DNA from: a marine gamma proteobacterium HTCC2148
Lineage (GTDB): Bacteria > Pseudomonadota > Gammaproteobacteria > Pseudomonadales > Halieaceae
Assembly (NCBI GenBank): GCA_000156295.1
Contig: DS999225.1
Location: forward strand, 130,852 to 194,851
Direction: 5' to 3'
Length of the DNA stretch: 64,000 nucleotides
Below are positions 1-8,850 of the stretch, in pieces (the first letter of the stretch is position 1; each line of letters starts with the position of its first letter). The position numbers and the translations under genes are program-made. Below the pieces are notes generated by a model. The model did no database searches. It saw nothing but the letters and a program-made list of their open reading frames with translations, and had not been told where the DNA came from.

Positions 1-941
1 TCTTTGTCAACGTAGAGATCGTAGAGCGTTATCAGCGGCGCTGCCGCCAAAGAGCACCAGCCGGGATATAACTGAGCAAATCCAAGTGCGCCGCCTTCTT
101 TGTCCAGTGCAAGAAGAATCGTAGAGCGCTGCTGGCGCACATTGTTGCCAATGAAGCGTCTGGCCAGTTTCAGGTTGCTTGGCTCGTTATAGAATTGTCT
201 GTAGAGGTCAAACAGTTTGGCGACTTCGCCAATGTGACTTTCATCTGCAACGACAATGCGTAGCGATTTGTCCGCGGTTGAGAGCGATGTGCCACGAAGG
301 CCCACTTGTTCAGGTGGCGCAAAACACCAGGGAAAAACGCTTGCGAGAAAAGAGAGGTAGAGGTAGCGAGAATTCTCCCTGTCGTAATTGTCTCCGGCAA
401 AGAGCATTTCTTGCCAAATTTCATCCACCAGGCCTTGTACTGCATTTGCCATCGCCAAGGCATTCATTTGCGAATCTTTCTCGCCCTTGCGAATGATCTC
501 ACGACAAAACTGGTGGGTCAGGTTGAGGATTTTCTGGTCTTGAGTGCCGCAGATTCGCTGGTAATCCTTGCGGCTGCGTGCCTCCGCAGAAAACGCATAC
601 CAGACCGCCATTTTTCTTGGCTCAGTAACACTGGGATCCAGTGAGGCTTCCATAAGTGCCAGCAATTTTGCCGCGGGGTCTTCTTCAGACTGGGCGATGG
701 CAAGGTCGATACCGTGCTCGAACTCTTTCGCGACACAGTTCAGGGTCTCCAAGAGTAAAGATTCTTTACTGTCGAAGTGGAAATTGACGGAACCTGCGCT
801 AAGGCCTGCTTCTTTTGCTATTTTTGCCAGGGTCAGCCCAGACATGCCGTGTTCAGAAATAGCACTCATCGTAGCGTCAATGAGCAAGCGGCGGCGTTCG
901 ATCTGAATGGCCTTGTTTGCAGCTGTTTTTTTTTCGCTCAT
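1..941 (-). CDS. TetR-family (BetI-like) regulator fused to a GNAT acetyltransferase domain, partial (3' end off window)
   Basis: The frame opens at ATG 941 and stays open to the left edge (313 codons). Residues about 10-60 form a TetR helix-turn-helix (ERRRLLIDATMSAI, then LAKIAKEAGLSAGSVNFHF) most like BetI, the choline/betaine repressor. The following 140 or so residues fit a TetR C-terminal ligand domain. A normal BetI is about 195 residues, but here the frame continues from about residue 225 into a GNAT-like start (SLRIVVADESHIGEV, later GFAQLYPG and LYDLYVDK). I followed the codons through the junction and found no stop. It diverges from purU, so it probably regulates the C1/N-methyl genes. 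The TetR call is firm; the GNAT part is incomplete because the gene runs off the window. Confidence 0.8.
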   Translation of the reverse strand, partial: MSEKKTAANKAIQIERRRLLIDATMSAISEHGMSGLTLAKIAKEAGLSAGSVNFHFDSKESLLLETLNCVAKEFEHGIDLAIAQSEEDPAAKLLALMEASLDPSVTEPRKMAVWYAFSAEARSRKDYQRICGTQDQKILNLTHQFCREIIRKGEKDSQMNALAMANAVQGLVDEIWQEMLFAGDNYDRENSRYLYLSFLASVFPWCFAPPEQVGLRGTSLSTADKSLRIVVADESHIGEVAKLFDLYRQFYNEPSNLKLARRFIGNNVRQQRSTILLALDKEGGALGFAQLYPGWCSLAAAPLITLYDLYVDK

Positions 942-989
942 GCGCCAGGAAACCTGTATTGGTGATGCTGGGTTTAACTTGGATTGAGG

Positions 990-1003
990 TGCCAGAGCTG
1001 GCA
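990..1003. promoter_or_regulatory. 14-bp palindrome in the regulator/purU intergenic region, candidate operator
   Basis: TGCCAG-AG-CTGGCA is a perfect 6-2-6 inverted repeat in the 159-bp gap between the divergent TetR-GNAT gene and purU. It lies between a TTGAGG (984-989) and a TATATA (1005-1010), which could be a poorly spaced (15 bp) promoter. A second, looser repeat, ATACA (1014-1018) and TGTAT (1033-1037), follows. Either could be bound by the adjacent TetR protein. This is inferred from position and symmetry only. Confidence 0.35.
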
Positions 1004-1100
1004 TTATATACCGATACAAAAAATTAAACAGATGTATAGATGAGCGCGTTGGACGGTGTTATGTCGGTCAATGTGAGCTTAATAGCAGTGAGAAATATGT

Positions 1101-1973
1101 ATGAGTGAGTCGCCCAGTAAATCCAGTTTTACCTTAATAATATCCTGCCCCGACGAGGTTGGTATTGTTGCCGCCATTTGTCAGTTTATTGCTCAACGTG
1201 GTGGATCCCTGATTGAGTCCAATCAACATACCGACGTTGAACAAGGCTGGTTTTACCTGCGCAACGTCATTGACGGGCAGTCCTTGTCCATCGATGAAAA
1301 TCGGTTTCGTGAAGAGTTTGCTCCCTTGGCAGATAAGTTTTCGATGGAGTGGTATTTGCGCGATAACAGCGTGCCTCAGCGGGTGGCTATCATGGCCAGC
1401 CATTCGTCGCACTGTCTGGCAGATTTGTTGCACCGCTGGAAGAGCAATGAGCTCAACTGCACTATTCCCTGCGTTATTTCCAATCATGAAAATTTGCGCA
1501 GCATGGTGGAGTGGCACGGTATACCCTTTCATCACGTGCCAGTTCCAAAGGAAGACAAGTCCGAGGCCTTTGAAAAAACAGCCAATATTATTGAACGTCA
1601 TCAGGCGGAAACAATCGTGCTGGCGAGATATATGCAGATTATTCCTCCGGCTATCTGCTCTTCTTATTCAGGCCGCTTAATCAATATCCATCATAGTTTC
1701 TTACCTTCGTTTATCGGTGCCAACCCTTACCAAAAGGCCTATGACAGAGGCGTCAAACTGATTGGAGCGACCTGCCATTACGTAACCGAGGATTTGGACG
1801 AAGGCCCCATTATCGAGCAGGATGTTATCCGCGTGAGCCACAGCTGTGATAAAGATGACATGGTGCGCCTGGGACGTGATGTTGAACGCTCAGCTTTATC
1901 CCGCGGCTTACGCTACCACCTGGAGGATCGAGTGATCGTGCGAGGCAATAAAACGGTGGTGTTTACGCCATGA
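1101..1973 (+). CDS. purU: Formyltetrahydrofolate deformylase
   Basis: PurU hydrolyses 10-formyl-THF to THF and formate in the cytoplasm. The 290-residue length is normal for the family. An ACT domain occupies roughly residues 9-85 (FTLIISCPDEVGIVAAI), followed by a formyltransferase-like domain. The catalytic Asn-His-Asp set is visible: NIHHSFLPSF gives N195 and H197, and LDEGPI gives D233. It overlaps the next gene by 4 bp (ATGA). In clusters that degrade N-methyl compounds, PurU recycles folate loaded with C1 units, which fits the nearby GcvT-like genes. It is divergent from the TetR-GNAT gene, the likely regulator. Confidence 0.93.
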   Translation: MSESPSKSSFTLIISCPDEVGIVAAICQFIAQRGGSLIESNQHTDVEQGWFYLRNVIDGQSLSIDENRFREEFAPLADKFSMEWYLRDNSVPQRVAIMASHSSHCLADLLHRWKSNELNCTIPCVISNHENLRSMVEWHGIPFHHVPVPKEDKSEAFEKTANIIERHQAETIVLARYMQIIPPAICSSYSGRLINIHHSFLPSFIGANPYQKAYDRGVKLIGATCHYVTEDLDEGPIIEQDVIRVSHSCDKDDMVRLGRDVERSALSRGLRYHLEDRVIVRGNKTVVFTP

Positions 1974-3370
1974 GTTACCGGTTGCCGGGTGATAAAAGTA
2001 AAGCGTTGTTAGATCAGGGTTTACCTTCGCTTCGTGATGGCCTCAGCTATCAGCGACGAGCCGCAAGCAGCGCTGAGAAGGGTTATGCGGCCCCGGCACA
2101 AATGATCGTTGGTCGAGCAGAGGGCGACTTCGTCTGGGACGTGGACGATAACCGCTATATTGATTTACAAAATGGCTGGGCGACCAATCCTCTGGGCAAC
2201 TGTCACCCGGAGATCATCGAAGCAGTGCATCAGGCGCATTTGCAGTATGGCTTCCAGTGGGAGCATCCGCTGCGGATACCTGCGGCGGAGAAAATAGCAT
2301 CTTTGATGCCCGGGGGAGCATTACCGAGGTTCAGTTTTGAGGTCTCCGGGACCGAGGCCGCTGAGTCTGCAATACACCTTGCGCTATGCCACACCGGTCG
2401 CCGTTATATGATCAGCTTTACCTCCTGCTTTCACGGCGAAGGGCTGGGCACTAAGATGGTGAGTGCTTACGATAGTCAGAAAAATATATATATGGAAGCC
2501 TGGTCGGGCGGCGTCCTCAAGGCACCTTACCCATACTCCGACAACATTCCAGCGGGTATGACTCAGGACCAATATGTCGAGTACTGTTTGTGGTACCTGG
2601 AAACCCATCTCACCGAATACGTAGTCCCTGCAGAAAATATCGCGGGAATTATTGTTGAGCCCGGTCTTGCCGAGGGTGGTAACTGGATTCCGACTACAGA
2701 ATTCATTCAAGGTATTCGCCGAATTTGTGACAAGTTTGACTGGGTGATGATTGTTGATGAGGTGCTGACGGGGCTGGGTCGTACCGGCACCATGTGGTCT
2801 ATTGACCAGTATGATGTGGTGCCAGATATTTTAGTCGTGGGTAAAAATCTCTCAGGCGGCATTGAACCCTGTGCAGGTGTTGCTGCCCGGGATGATATTC
2901 TGGGAGATAATTCTCGTGCATCCGGCGGCTCTACTTTCGCTGGAACGCCAGCGGGCTGCGCTGCTGCCCTGAAAACGATTGAGATTTTCGAGCGCGACAA
3001 CATTCTCGCGCACGCCGCCATGCTTGGCTCACTAGCCAGCAGCAGAATGTCCACTTGGGAGCAGCGTTACGACATCGTGGCTCAGGTGCGTACCCATGGC
3101 CTGTTAATGGGGGTTGCTTTCAGGGACCCAGTAGGTGTTAGCGAGGACTACTATTTCGCACGCTCGGTGCGCGACGCCATGTTACGCCGCGGGGTGTGGG
3201 CAATCTGCGACAATGAGCCTCAGGTGCGTATGTATCCAGCGCTGAATATGGCACCGGATGTTTTGTCAAAGGCACTGGACCTGATGGAAGAGTCCATTGA
3301 TCAAGTGCAGCGAGAGGGGGTTAGTATCGGCGACTACCCACCGATGCCCAGCGGCAATGTTGGCTTTTAA
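1970..3370 (+). CDS. Class III PLP-dependent aminotransferase
   Basis: This is a 466-residue fold-type I aminotransferase of the class III (omega-aminotransferase / glutamate-1-semialdehyde) family. The cofactor aspartate lies in IVDEVLTGLGRTG and the PLP lysine is Lys292 in VVGKNLSGG. An N-terminal DVDDNRYIDLQNGWATNPLGN segment is also typical. It would move an amino group between a terminal amine or amino acid and a keto acid. The start overlaps the purU stop by 4 bp, so the two are probably co-translated. Its substrate is not evident; given the neighbours it may act on a demethylated amine or amino acid product. Confidence 0.88.
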   Translation: MSYRLPGDKSKALLDQGLPSLRDGLSYQRRAASSAEKGYAAPAQMIVGRAEGDFVWDVDDNRYIDLQNGWATNPLGNCHPEIIEAVHQAHLQYGFQWEHPLRIPAAEKIASLMPGGALPRFSFEVSGTEAAESAIHLALCHTGRRYMISFTSCFHGEGLGTKMVSAYDSQKNIYMEAWSGGVLKAPYPYSDNIPAGMTQDQYVEYCLWYLETHLTEYVVPAENIAGIIVEPGLAEGGNWIPTTEFIQGIRRICDKFDWVMIVDEVLTGLGRTGTMWSIDQYDVVPDILVVGKNLSGGIEPCAGVAARDDILGDNSRASGGSTFAGTPAGCAAALKTIEIFERDNILAHAAMLGSLASSRMSTWEQRYDIVAQVRTHGLLMGVAFRDPVGVSEDYYFARSVRDAMLRRGVWAICDNEPQVRMYPALNMAPDVLSKALDLMEESIDQVQREGVSIGDYPPMPSGNVGF

Positions 3371-3420
3371 ATAGACGAAAGTGGTCTATACTTTTGCGGT
3401 GTACCAAGGAGGGTCTGCCG

Positions 3421-4353
3421 ATGAATCTACCCAGCGTCACTCGAGTTTACGAAAATCATCACCTTGATAGTCCCCGCTGGGAGCGTTTCGCTACGCGCCC
3501 TGGAGACATCCTTGTCACCACGGCATACAAGTCGGGCACCACCTGGATGCAGACGATTGTTGCCAACCTGCTGTTCCAGGAGCAGGAAATCCCGGGGCCA
3601 ATCATGGATCTCTCCCCCTGGATTGATATGCGGCCAAATGACTTTACTGCCATTCAAGAAATCACCGCTGCCCAAAGCCATCGCCGTTTTCTCAAAACAC
3701 ACTTGCCCCTAGACGGTATCCCTTTCAAATCAGATATGCGCTATATCTATGTGGGCCGGGATTTACGCGACGTGTTCATGTCCATGTGGAATCATTATGG
3801 AAACCACAGTGACTTGTTTTTCGACGTAATTAATAACCCTGACAGTCTCCATGGTGAACCTCTACCCCGATGTCCTGAGGATATTAAAGCGTACTGGCGG
3901 CAGTGGAGCACTAAAGGGTCTTTTGATTGGGAGCATGACGGCTACCCGCACTGGTCGGCCAGTCATCATGCACAGACCTGGTGGGATTATCGTCATTTAC
4001 CGAATATCTTGTTTATTCATCATCAGGACCTATTGGATGACCCGTCCGGCGAAATCGCGCGTATCGCAGAGTTCCTCGAAATTGACACCAGTGCGAATAA
4101 TCTGGCCAAGATTGTTGAGGCTGTCAGCTTTAAAACGATGCAAGCAAACTCCGACAATGTTCTTGGAAATGCCCAGGTATTCTGGAATGGGGGCGGTAAG
4201 CGATTTCTCAATAAGGGGACGAATGGTCGCTGGCGAGAAGTGCTTGACGAAAACGACCTCAAACTTTATGAGGCGCTCAAACAGCGTTCGCTCAGCGAGT
4301 CGTGCGCTGCCTGGTTAGAGCAAGGGCGAGCTACCTGCCCGGACCTGAGCTGA
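3421..4353 (+). CDS. PAPS-dependent cytosolic-type sulfotransferase
   Basis: A 310-residue sulfotransferase (Sulfotransfer_1 family) that moves sulfate from PAPS to a hydroxyl or amine. Visible motifs are the PSB loop TAYKSGTTWMQ (residues 34-44), the catalytic base H94 in KTHLP, the 3'-phosphate site in YVGRDLRDV, and a C-terminal block (KRFLNKGTNGRWREV) matching the conserved RKGxxGxWK region. A TTG start at 3394 is possible, but a strong Shine-Dalgarno (AAGGAGGG, 3406-3413) sits 7 nt before ATG 3421, which I chose. A TATACT at 3387-3392 could be a -10 element giving it its own promoter. The acceptor substrate is unknown. Confidence 0.88.
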   Translation: MNLPSVTRVYENHHLDSPRWERFATRPGDILVTTAYKSGTTWMQTIVANLLFQEQEIPGPIMDLSPWIDMRPNDFTAIQEITAAQSHRRFLKTHLPLDGIPFKSDMRYIYVGRDLRDVFMSMWNHYGNHSDLFFDVINNPDSLHGEPLPRCPEDIKAYWRQWSTKGSFDWEHDGYPHWSASHHAQTWWDYRHLPNILFIHHQDLLDDPSGEIARIAEFLEIDTSANNLAKIVEAVSFKTMQANSDNVLGNAQVFWNGGGKRFLNKGTNGRWREVLDENDLKLYEALKQRSLSESCAAWLEQGRATCPDLS

Positions 4354-4367
4354 CGTAATAAAGCGGC

Positions 4368-5588
4368 CTAGCAGTCAGACGGCGGTGTTTGCCTGGCTCG
4401 TTCAGGTGCCCAAAAAGGCTTTGTTACCCGGGTGCATTGAGCGAGCTTGCGCACCCAGCGCAGTTCTTTCTGGTGGTAGATTTCTGCCCAGATAGGGCCG
4501 TCCGCGTACTGTCCCTCTACCAGCCCATAGGCGATATTGGCCTTGACCACAGGTGACCACATGGCTGACGTGACGTAGCCGATGGTCTTTTTGCAACCTT
4601 TGTCACAGTATAAAATACTGTTTTCAGCGGGCTTGTTACCCTCAATATCCAGCTTGATCAGTCGCCGATGCTTGCCGGCCGCTTTCTCCTTCGCAAGTGC
4701 AGCGCGACCGCTGAAATGACCTTTCTTAAAGTTGATGATCCATCCCAGCGCCAGTTCGAGAGGTGAATGGTCGTGACCACGATCCACGGTGTGAAGTGAA
4801 CCGTGAAAATCAACGTCAGGAGCCAGGAACCCTGCTTCAATTCTTGCCATTTCCAGGGAGTCCTCGCCCAGTGGCTGGATACCATAGACCTGGCCGACAC
4901 TGAATAGCTGGTCCCAGAGTAGTTCAGCATCGGCTGGGTCTACCCATAGCTCATAGCCCAGGTCGCCGGTGTAGCCGGTGCGGGAAATTGTGATTTCGCC
5001 GGCGCCAAAGGGGAAGCGCATTATGCTGAAGGGGGTGGCGTTTTCGATCCCGCTAAAGCCCATTGCCTTGAGCAGTGCACAAGAGGTTGGTCCCTGTAAG
5101 GCGAGCGATGCAAGGTCTTCGCTGATGTCGGTAATTTCAAGATTGGGGAAACCAACAGCACTGAGCTGCAACCAGTCGAAGTTGGGGTCAGCTGCACAAA
5201 GCCAGAAGTCGTCCTCGCTCACCCGGAACAGGGTTCCGTCATCGATCAGTTTTCCGGCATCCGTGCACCAAATGTTATAAGCCACCGTGTCTACCGCCTG
5301 GGAAGTAACATCGCGGGTCACCATACGGTTGAGCATTGCCTCTGCATCCGGGCCTTTGATGCGGTATTTTCGCATCGGCGAGACATCGAAAACGCCGCAG
5401 GTGTTGCGGGTGGAGAAGTATTCAAGGTGGGCGTCGGCGTAATATTTTGTCGAGGCGTAACCATTCCAGACGGACCACTGCTGGTTAATATTTTTCGCTG
5501 AAGTTCGACGGTGAAAGGGCGAGTAAATGACACCCTCGTGCACATGGTCGATAGTGTCCGCAGCCTGCAGATTTGTTTGCATGGGCAT
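4368..5588 (-). CDS. GcvT-like aminomethyltransferase / folate-binding protein (cassette 1)
   Basis: A 406-residue stand-alone GcvT-family protein. Family marks include GPDAEAMLNRMVTRDV, CTDAGKLIDDGTLFR (position of the folate-contacting Asp) and ISRTGYTGDLGYELW (the SRTGYTGE-type block). GcvT domains bind THF and accept a methylene group. In dimethylglycine and sarcosine dehydrogenases such a domain is fused to a flavin domain, whereas here flavoproteins are encoded separately just upstream. It starts 1 nt after the stop of flavoprotein A1, with GGAGG about 9 nt before ATG 5588. Its clear paralogue is at 18168-19364. DmdA- or LigM-like methyl transfer is an alternative, but the flavoprotein partners argue for oxidative demethylation. 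Confidence 0.85.
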   Translation of the reverse strand: MPMQTNLQAADTIDHVHEGVIYSPFHRRTSAKNINQQWSVWNGYASTKYYADAHLEYFSTRNTCGVFDVSPMRKYRIKGPDAEAMLNRMVTRDVTSQAVDTVAYNIWCTDAGKLIDDGTLFRVSEDDFWLCAADPNFDWLQLSAVGFPNLEITDISEDLASLALQGPTSCALLKAMGFSGIENATPFSIMRFPFGAGEITISRTGYTGDLGYELWVDPADAELLWDQLFSVGQVYGIQPLGEDSLEMARIEAGFLAPDVDFHGSLHTVDRGHDHSPLELALGWIINFKKGHFSGRAALAKEKAAGKHRRLIKLDIEGNKPAENSILYCDKGCKKTIGYVTSAMWSPVVKANIAYGLVEGQYADGPIWAEIYHQKELRWVRKLAQCTRVTKPFWAPERARQTPPSDC

Positions 5589-5589
5589 G

Positions 5590-7125
5590 TTAACGATCCT
5601 CCAAAATGGCGCGAGCGGCGTTGGCGCCGCAGGTACCCATTAAACCGCCACCGGGGTGCGCCCCAGCGCCACAAAGGTGGAAGCCCGATATCGGTGTTGT
5701 GTACTGGGATGCGCCATAGGTGGGGCGATTCATCCACCAGGTGTCAATGGCAAACTCAGCATGGTGCCAATGACCGCCGGCCAGGTTGAACTGTTGTTCC
5801 AGATCCGCCGGGGTGAGTAATTCTGCCGCACTGACCTGACTTTCAATGCCCGGTGAGTATTGAGAAAGCGTTGCCAGAGCGTTAGCGAGGAATTGCTCGC
5901 GATGTTGGTCCCAGCCACCCTTTACAGCATAGGGGGCATATTGGATGTTTGCCGATAATACGTGCTTACCGACCGGTGCCAGGCTGTCGTCAACCAGCGA
6001 TGGGATAATAACTTCCATCGGCAGTTCATTAGCGTAGCCGCCGTATTTAGCGTCGTCGAAGGCGCACTCGATGTACTTCATTGAAGGCGTCAGCATCAGG
6101 CGGCCGGCTGGCTTTTCCAGACCAGTAAATGTCGGTATTTCATCCAACGCCAGGTGTAACTTGGCGACATAGCCCTGGTTGCGCAAACGGCTGATCCGAT
6201 GAGTGAATTGCACATCTAGGTGTTGTGCACCAAGCAGCGTGAGGAAACTGGTTTTCGGGTCTGCATTGGAGATTACGGTGGTGGCTTGCACCTGTTCGCC
6301 GTTGCTAAGTTGCACGCCACTGACAGACATATCGTCGATCAGGACTTTTTCCACGGCCGCGCCACAGCGAATTTCAGCGCCAAAACTGGTCGCCGAGGCG
6401 GCGAGAGCGTCGGTGAAGCCTCCAGCGCCGCCTGCTGGCAGGGGCAGGCCGTCGGTAAGGTCGCCACTCATTCTTAGTAGCAGAGCAAGCACGGCGTTGT
6501 TTGGTGAGCGCGGGGCCAGCTTGCTGCCGATGTTGCAATCCCAACTCAGCGCTGCCTTTAGCGCGTCGTCCTGGAAGAATTCGTCCATCAGATCCTGGGC
6601 AGGTAGGGCGATCATGCGCATCAACTCGCGCATATCATCTTTACCCAGGCGCCGCAGATTCCAGCCAAACTTGCCCAGCGTGGCCAGGTCGCCCATATCG
6701 CCATCGGCAATCATGGGCGGACGCTTGTGCCAGAAGGGGTTAATAGCGTCAGCAAACTTACTGAGCAGACGCCGGTACTCAGGGTAGGCTGCACTGTCTT
6801 CAGCGCTTGCTCCGCTAAGGGCGCCGGATGTAATGGAAATGGGTGACTTTCCCGGCGCCATTGCAACCGTCGGCATGGCATCCAAAGCGAGCTTGAAGCC
6901 GTGCTTTTCCAGGTTCAGGTCGTCTACCAGTCCGCGATTAAGTTGCGGCAGTGTCTGCGCGACTGAGGCGCGAAAGCCTGGAGCAAACTCACGCGTGGCA
7001 GCCAGTCCACCCACTTCGTCATTAGCTTCCAGTACCAGCACTTTGCGGCCGGCTTTGGCCAGGTATGCTGCACAGGCGAGACCATTGTGGCCTGCGCCGA
7101 TTATCGCTATGTCGTAATTACTCAT
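5590..7125 (-). CDS. GAGHNG-type FAD-dependent oxidoreductase A1 (phytoene-desaturase/PYROXD2-like, COG1233)
   Basis: A 511-residue flavoprotein. The N-terminus carries a Rossmann FAD site (IIGAGHNGLACAAYLAKAG, residues 9-27) followed by LVLEANDEVGGLA, and the C-terminus ends with the flavin-contacting CGAGAHPGGGLMG block. This is the COG1233 amine-oxidase superfamily, whose members oxidise C-C or C-N bonds. The start at ATG 7125 has CGGAGG 9 nt upstream and overlaps the stop of B1 by 8 nt; ATG 7131 and 7149 are upstream alternatives. It pairs with B1 and the GcvT-like gene in one operon. It is paralogous to A2 (15004-16548). The substrate is unknown; an N-methylated amine is inferred from the GcvT and PurU context. 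Confidence 0.82.
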   Translation of the reverse strand: MSNYDIAIIGAGHNGLACAAYLAKAGRKVLVLEANDEVGGLAATREFAPGFRASVAQTLPQLNRGLVDDLNLEKHGFKLALDAMPTVAMAPGKSPISITSGALSGASAEDSAAYPEYRRLLSKFADAINPFWHKRPPMIADGDMGDLATLGKFGWNLRRLGKDDMRELMRMIALPAQDLMDEFFQDDALKAALSWDCNIGSKLAPRSPNNAVLALLLRMSGDLTDGLPLPAGGAGGFTDALAASATSFGAEIRCGAAVEKVLIDDMSVSGVQLSNGEQVQATTVISNADPKTSFLTLLGAQHLDVQFTHRISRLRNQGYVAKLHLALDEIPTFTGLEKPAGRLMLTPSMKYIECAFDDAKYGGYANELPMEVIIPSLVDDSLAPVGKHVLSANIQYAPYAVKGGWDQHREQFLANALATLSQYSPGIESQVSAAELLTPADLEQQFNLAGGHWHHAEFAIDTWWMNRPTYGASQYTTPISGFHLCGAGAHPGGGLMGTCGANAARAILEDR

Positions 7126-8734
7126 CGACATCGTCCTCCGGTACGACATTGGGACGTTTTAGGTCCATCAAGATTTCTCGGGCCGAGTTTGCGCCGCATG
7201 CGGATGAAACGCCGCCGCCGGGGTGGGTGCCGGAGCCGCACATGTACATGCCTTTAACCGGACCGCGATATTGTGAGTAGCCCGGAAAGGGGCGGTTAAA
7301 CATCAGCTGATCTATGGTGAGTTCGCCCTGAAAAATATTGCCTTCGGTCAGGCCGATTTCATTTTCAATCTCAAAAGGTGTGCGAACTTCCATGTGAGCA
7401 ATGTGGTCGCGGAAATTGGGAGAGTAGTTACAGATTTGGTCGATCACTGTTTTGCCGAATGCGTCGCGTTTATCGGGCGTCCATCCGCCTTCCACTTCCG
7501 CCGGGCAATATTGGATAAAGCAGGACACAAAGTAATGGCCAGGACTGGCTAGCGTTGGGTCCCACACAGAAGATTGCGTCATCTCAATAAATGGATCGTC
7601 AGACCAGCGGCCGTGTTTCCAGTCATCGTAGGCGCGCTCCATACGCTCCATGGAATCCAGGAACTGAAAAGAGCCATTGCGTAGTTTGTGATCTGCGGGA
7701 AGCGATGGAAAGTCCGGCTTGCCAGTCAGCGCGATATTGACTTTGCCGGAGGATCCGCGAATCTTGAAATTCTCAGCCTTTTTGCGCAAGTCTGACGGTA
7801 TGTCTGCTGCGTCCATGATGTTGGTGAAGGTGCGTTTGGGGTCGAGATTGGAGACCACGATGTCGGCGTTAATTTCTCGGCCATCTTCCAGGGCGACACC
7901 CTTGGCGCAGCCTTTTTTTACGATAATTTGTGCTACCGGGGCTTCCGTGAGAATTTCGCCGTCATGCTCTTTTAAAGCGCCGGCCAATGCATTGGAAATT
8001 GCGCCCATGCCGCCGCGTGCCAGGCCCCAGGCCCCGACTGCACCATCAACGTCGCCCATGACATGGTGCAGCAATACATAGGCTGTGCCGGGAGAATACA
8101 CCCCCAGAGCTGTGCCGATAATACTGCTGGTTGAATACAGGGCTTTGACCAGGTCGTTTTCAAAGTACTCATCCAGGAAGTCGCCTGCGCTCATGGTCAT
8201 GAAGCGCATAAATTCGTAAACCTGTTCCTCGCCCATGCCGGCGAACTTCTTTGCCATGAACATCATCTCTCCCAGGTCGCGAGGCTTGAAAGAGGTGGGG
8301 TCTGCGGGCGTGCGTAAAAGAAAATGCCGGATGAGCTTGGCGTAGCGCATCAGGTCAGTCTCATAACGATGTATCGCATCAGCGTCGCGTAGGGAGTGTC
8401 GCTTGATCTCCCGGTACTGCATGTCGTGATCACCGTATTCCGCGATGTAATTACCATTGAGGCTGAAATTGGTGGTGCCAGAGTAGGGCACGATCATCAG
8501 TCCGTGTCGGGTCAGGTTAAGGTCTCGGTGTATTGATTGACGTAGCAGGCTGCAGACATAGGAACAGTTTGAGTACAGCCAGCCCTCGTGCAGTTCGCGG
8601 CTTACGGCGGCTCCACCGATATAATCATTTTTCTCGACGACCAGCACGTCCAGGCCAGACTTGGCCAGGTAAGCGGCATTGGTGAGGCCGTTGTGGCCGG
8701 CGCCGATGACGATAGCATCGTATTTCGATTTCAT
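7118..8734 (-). CDS. GAGHNG-type FAD-dependent oxidoreductase B1 (COG1233)
   Basis: A 538-residue flavoprotein with the same fold as A1 but a distinct subfamily. It has IVIGAGHNGLTNAAYLAKSG at the N-terminus, a VVEKNDYIGGAAVSREL block and CGSGTHPGGGVSSACG at the C-terminus. ATG 8734 (MKSKYDAIV) is chosen because the dinucleotide-binding strand begins at once; an upstream extension to 8815 has no family resemblance. It is the first gene of cassette 1 and overlaps A1. Colinear paralogue B2 lies at 16545-18164 with long identical blocks (GTALGVYSPG, YFENDL, GDVDG). A and B probably work together, perhaps as a heteromer, because both copies of the cassette keep them overlapping. Confidence 0.82.
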   Translation of the reverse strand: MKSKYDAIVIGAGHNGLTNAAYLAKSGLDVLVVEKNDYIGGAAVSRELHEGWLYSNCSYVCSLLRQSIHRDLNLTRHGLMIVPYSGTTNFSLNGNYIAEYGDHDMQYREIKRHSLRDADAIHRYETDLMRYAKLIRHFLLRTPADPTSFKPRDLGEMMFMAKKFAGMGEEQVYEFMRFMTMSAGDFLDEYFENDLVKALYSTSSIIGTALGVYSPGTAYVLLHHVMGDVDGAVGAWGLARGGMGAISNALAGALKEHDGEILTEAPVAQIIVKKGCAKGVALEDGREINADIVVSNLDPKRTFTNIMDAADIPSDLRKKAENFKIRGSSGKVNIALTGKPDFPSLPADHKLRNGSFQFLDSMERMERAYDDWKHGRWSDDPFIEMTQSSVWDPTLASPGHYFVSCFIQYCPAEVEGGWTPDKRDAFGKTVIDQICNYSPNFRDHIAHMEVRTPFEIENEIGLTEGNIFQGELTIDQLMFNRPFPGYSQYRGPVKGMYMCGSGTHPGGGVSSACGANSAREILMDLKRPNVVPEDDVDE

Positions 8735-8850
8735 AGTGTGATGTGTCACCTGATGGAACGCAGGGTTAAATAATAGGGGTTTGCCACTGGTTTCAATAGA
8801 GCCGATAGGGGACAATTAGGGAATAATTAAGGCCACGTATAAGACCCAAA

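Noticed and set aside
4368-5588. Calling the GcvT-like protein DmdA (DMSP demethylase)
   Set aside because: GcvT-fold demethylases such as DmdA and LigM are alternatives, but the gene is coupled to two flavoproteins in both cassettes and no other DMSP genes are visible, so a specific DmdA call is not supported.
6203-6787. 194-codon open frame on the plus strand
   Set aside because: It is antisense to flavoprotein A1, whose sequence is well conserved with its paralogue. The frame's product is Ser/Ala/Arg-rich, shows no domain, and has no ribosome-binding site.
7118-8734. Calling the COG1233 flavoproteins phytoene desaturases
   Set aside because: The FAD motifs fit that superfamily, but no carotenoid gene (crtB, crtY, crtE) is present and the GcvT/PurU context points elsewhere.
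8735-8850. CRP-like site TGTGATGTGTCAC upstream of the AraC gene
   Set aside because: The half-sites are not spaced by 6 nt as in the CRP consensus, and the symmetry is imperfect.
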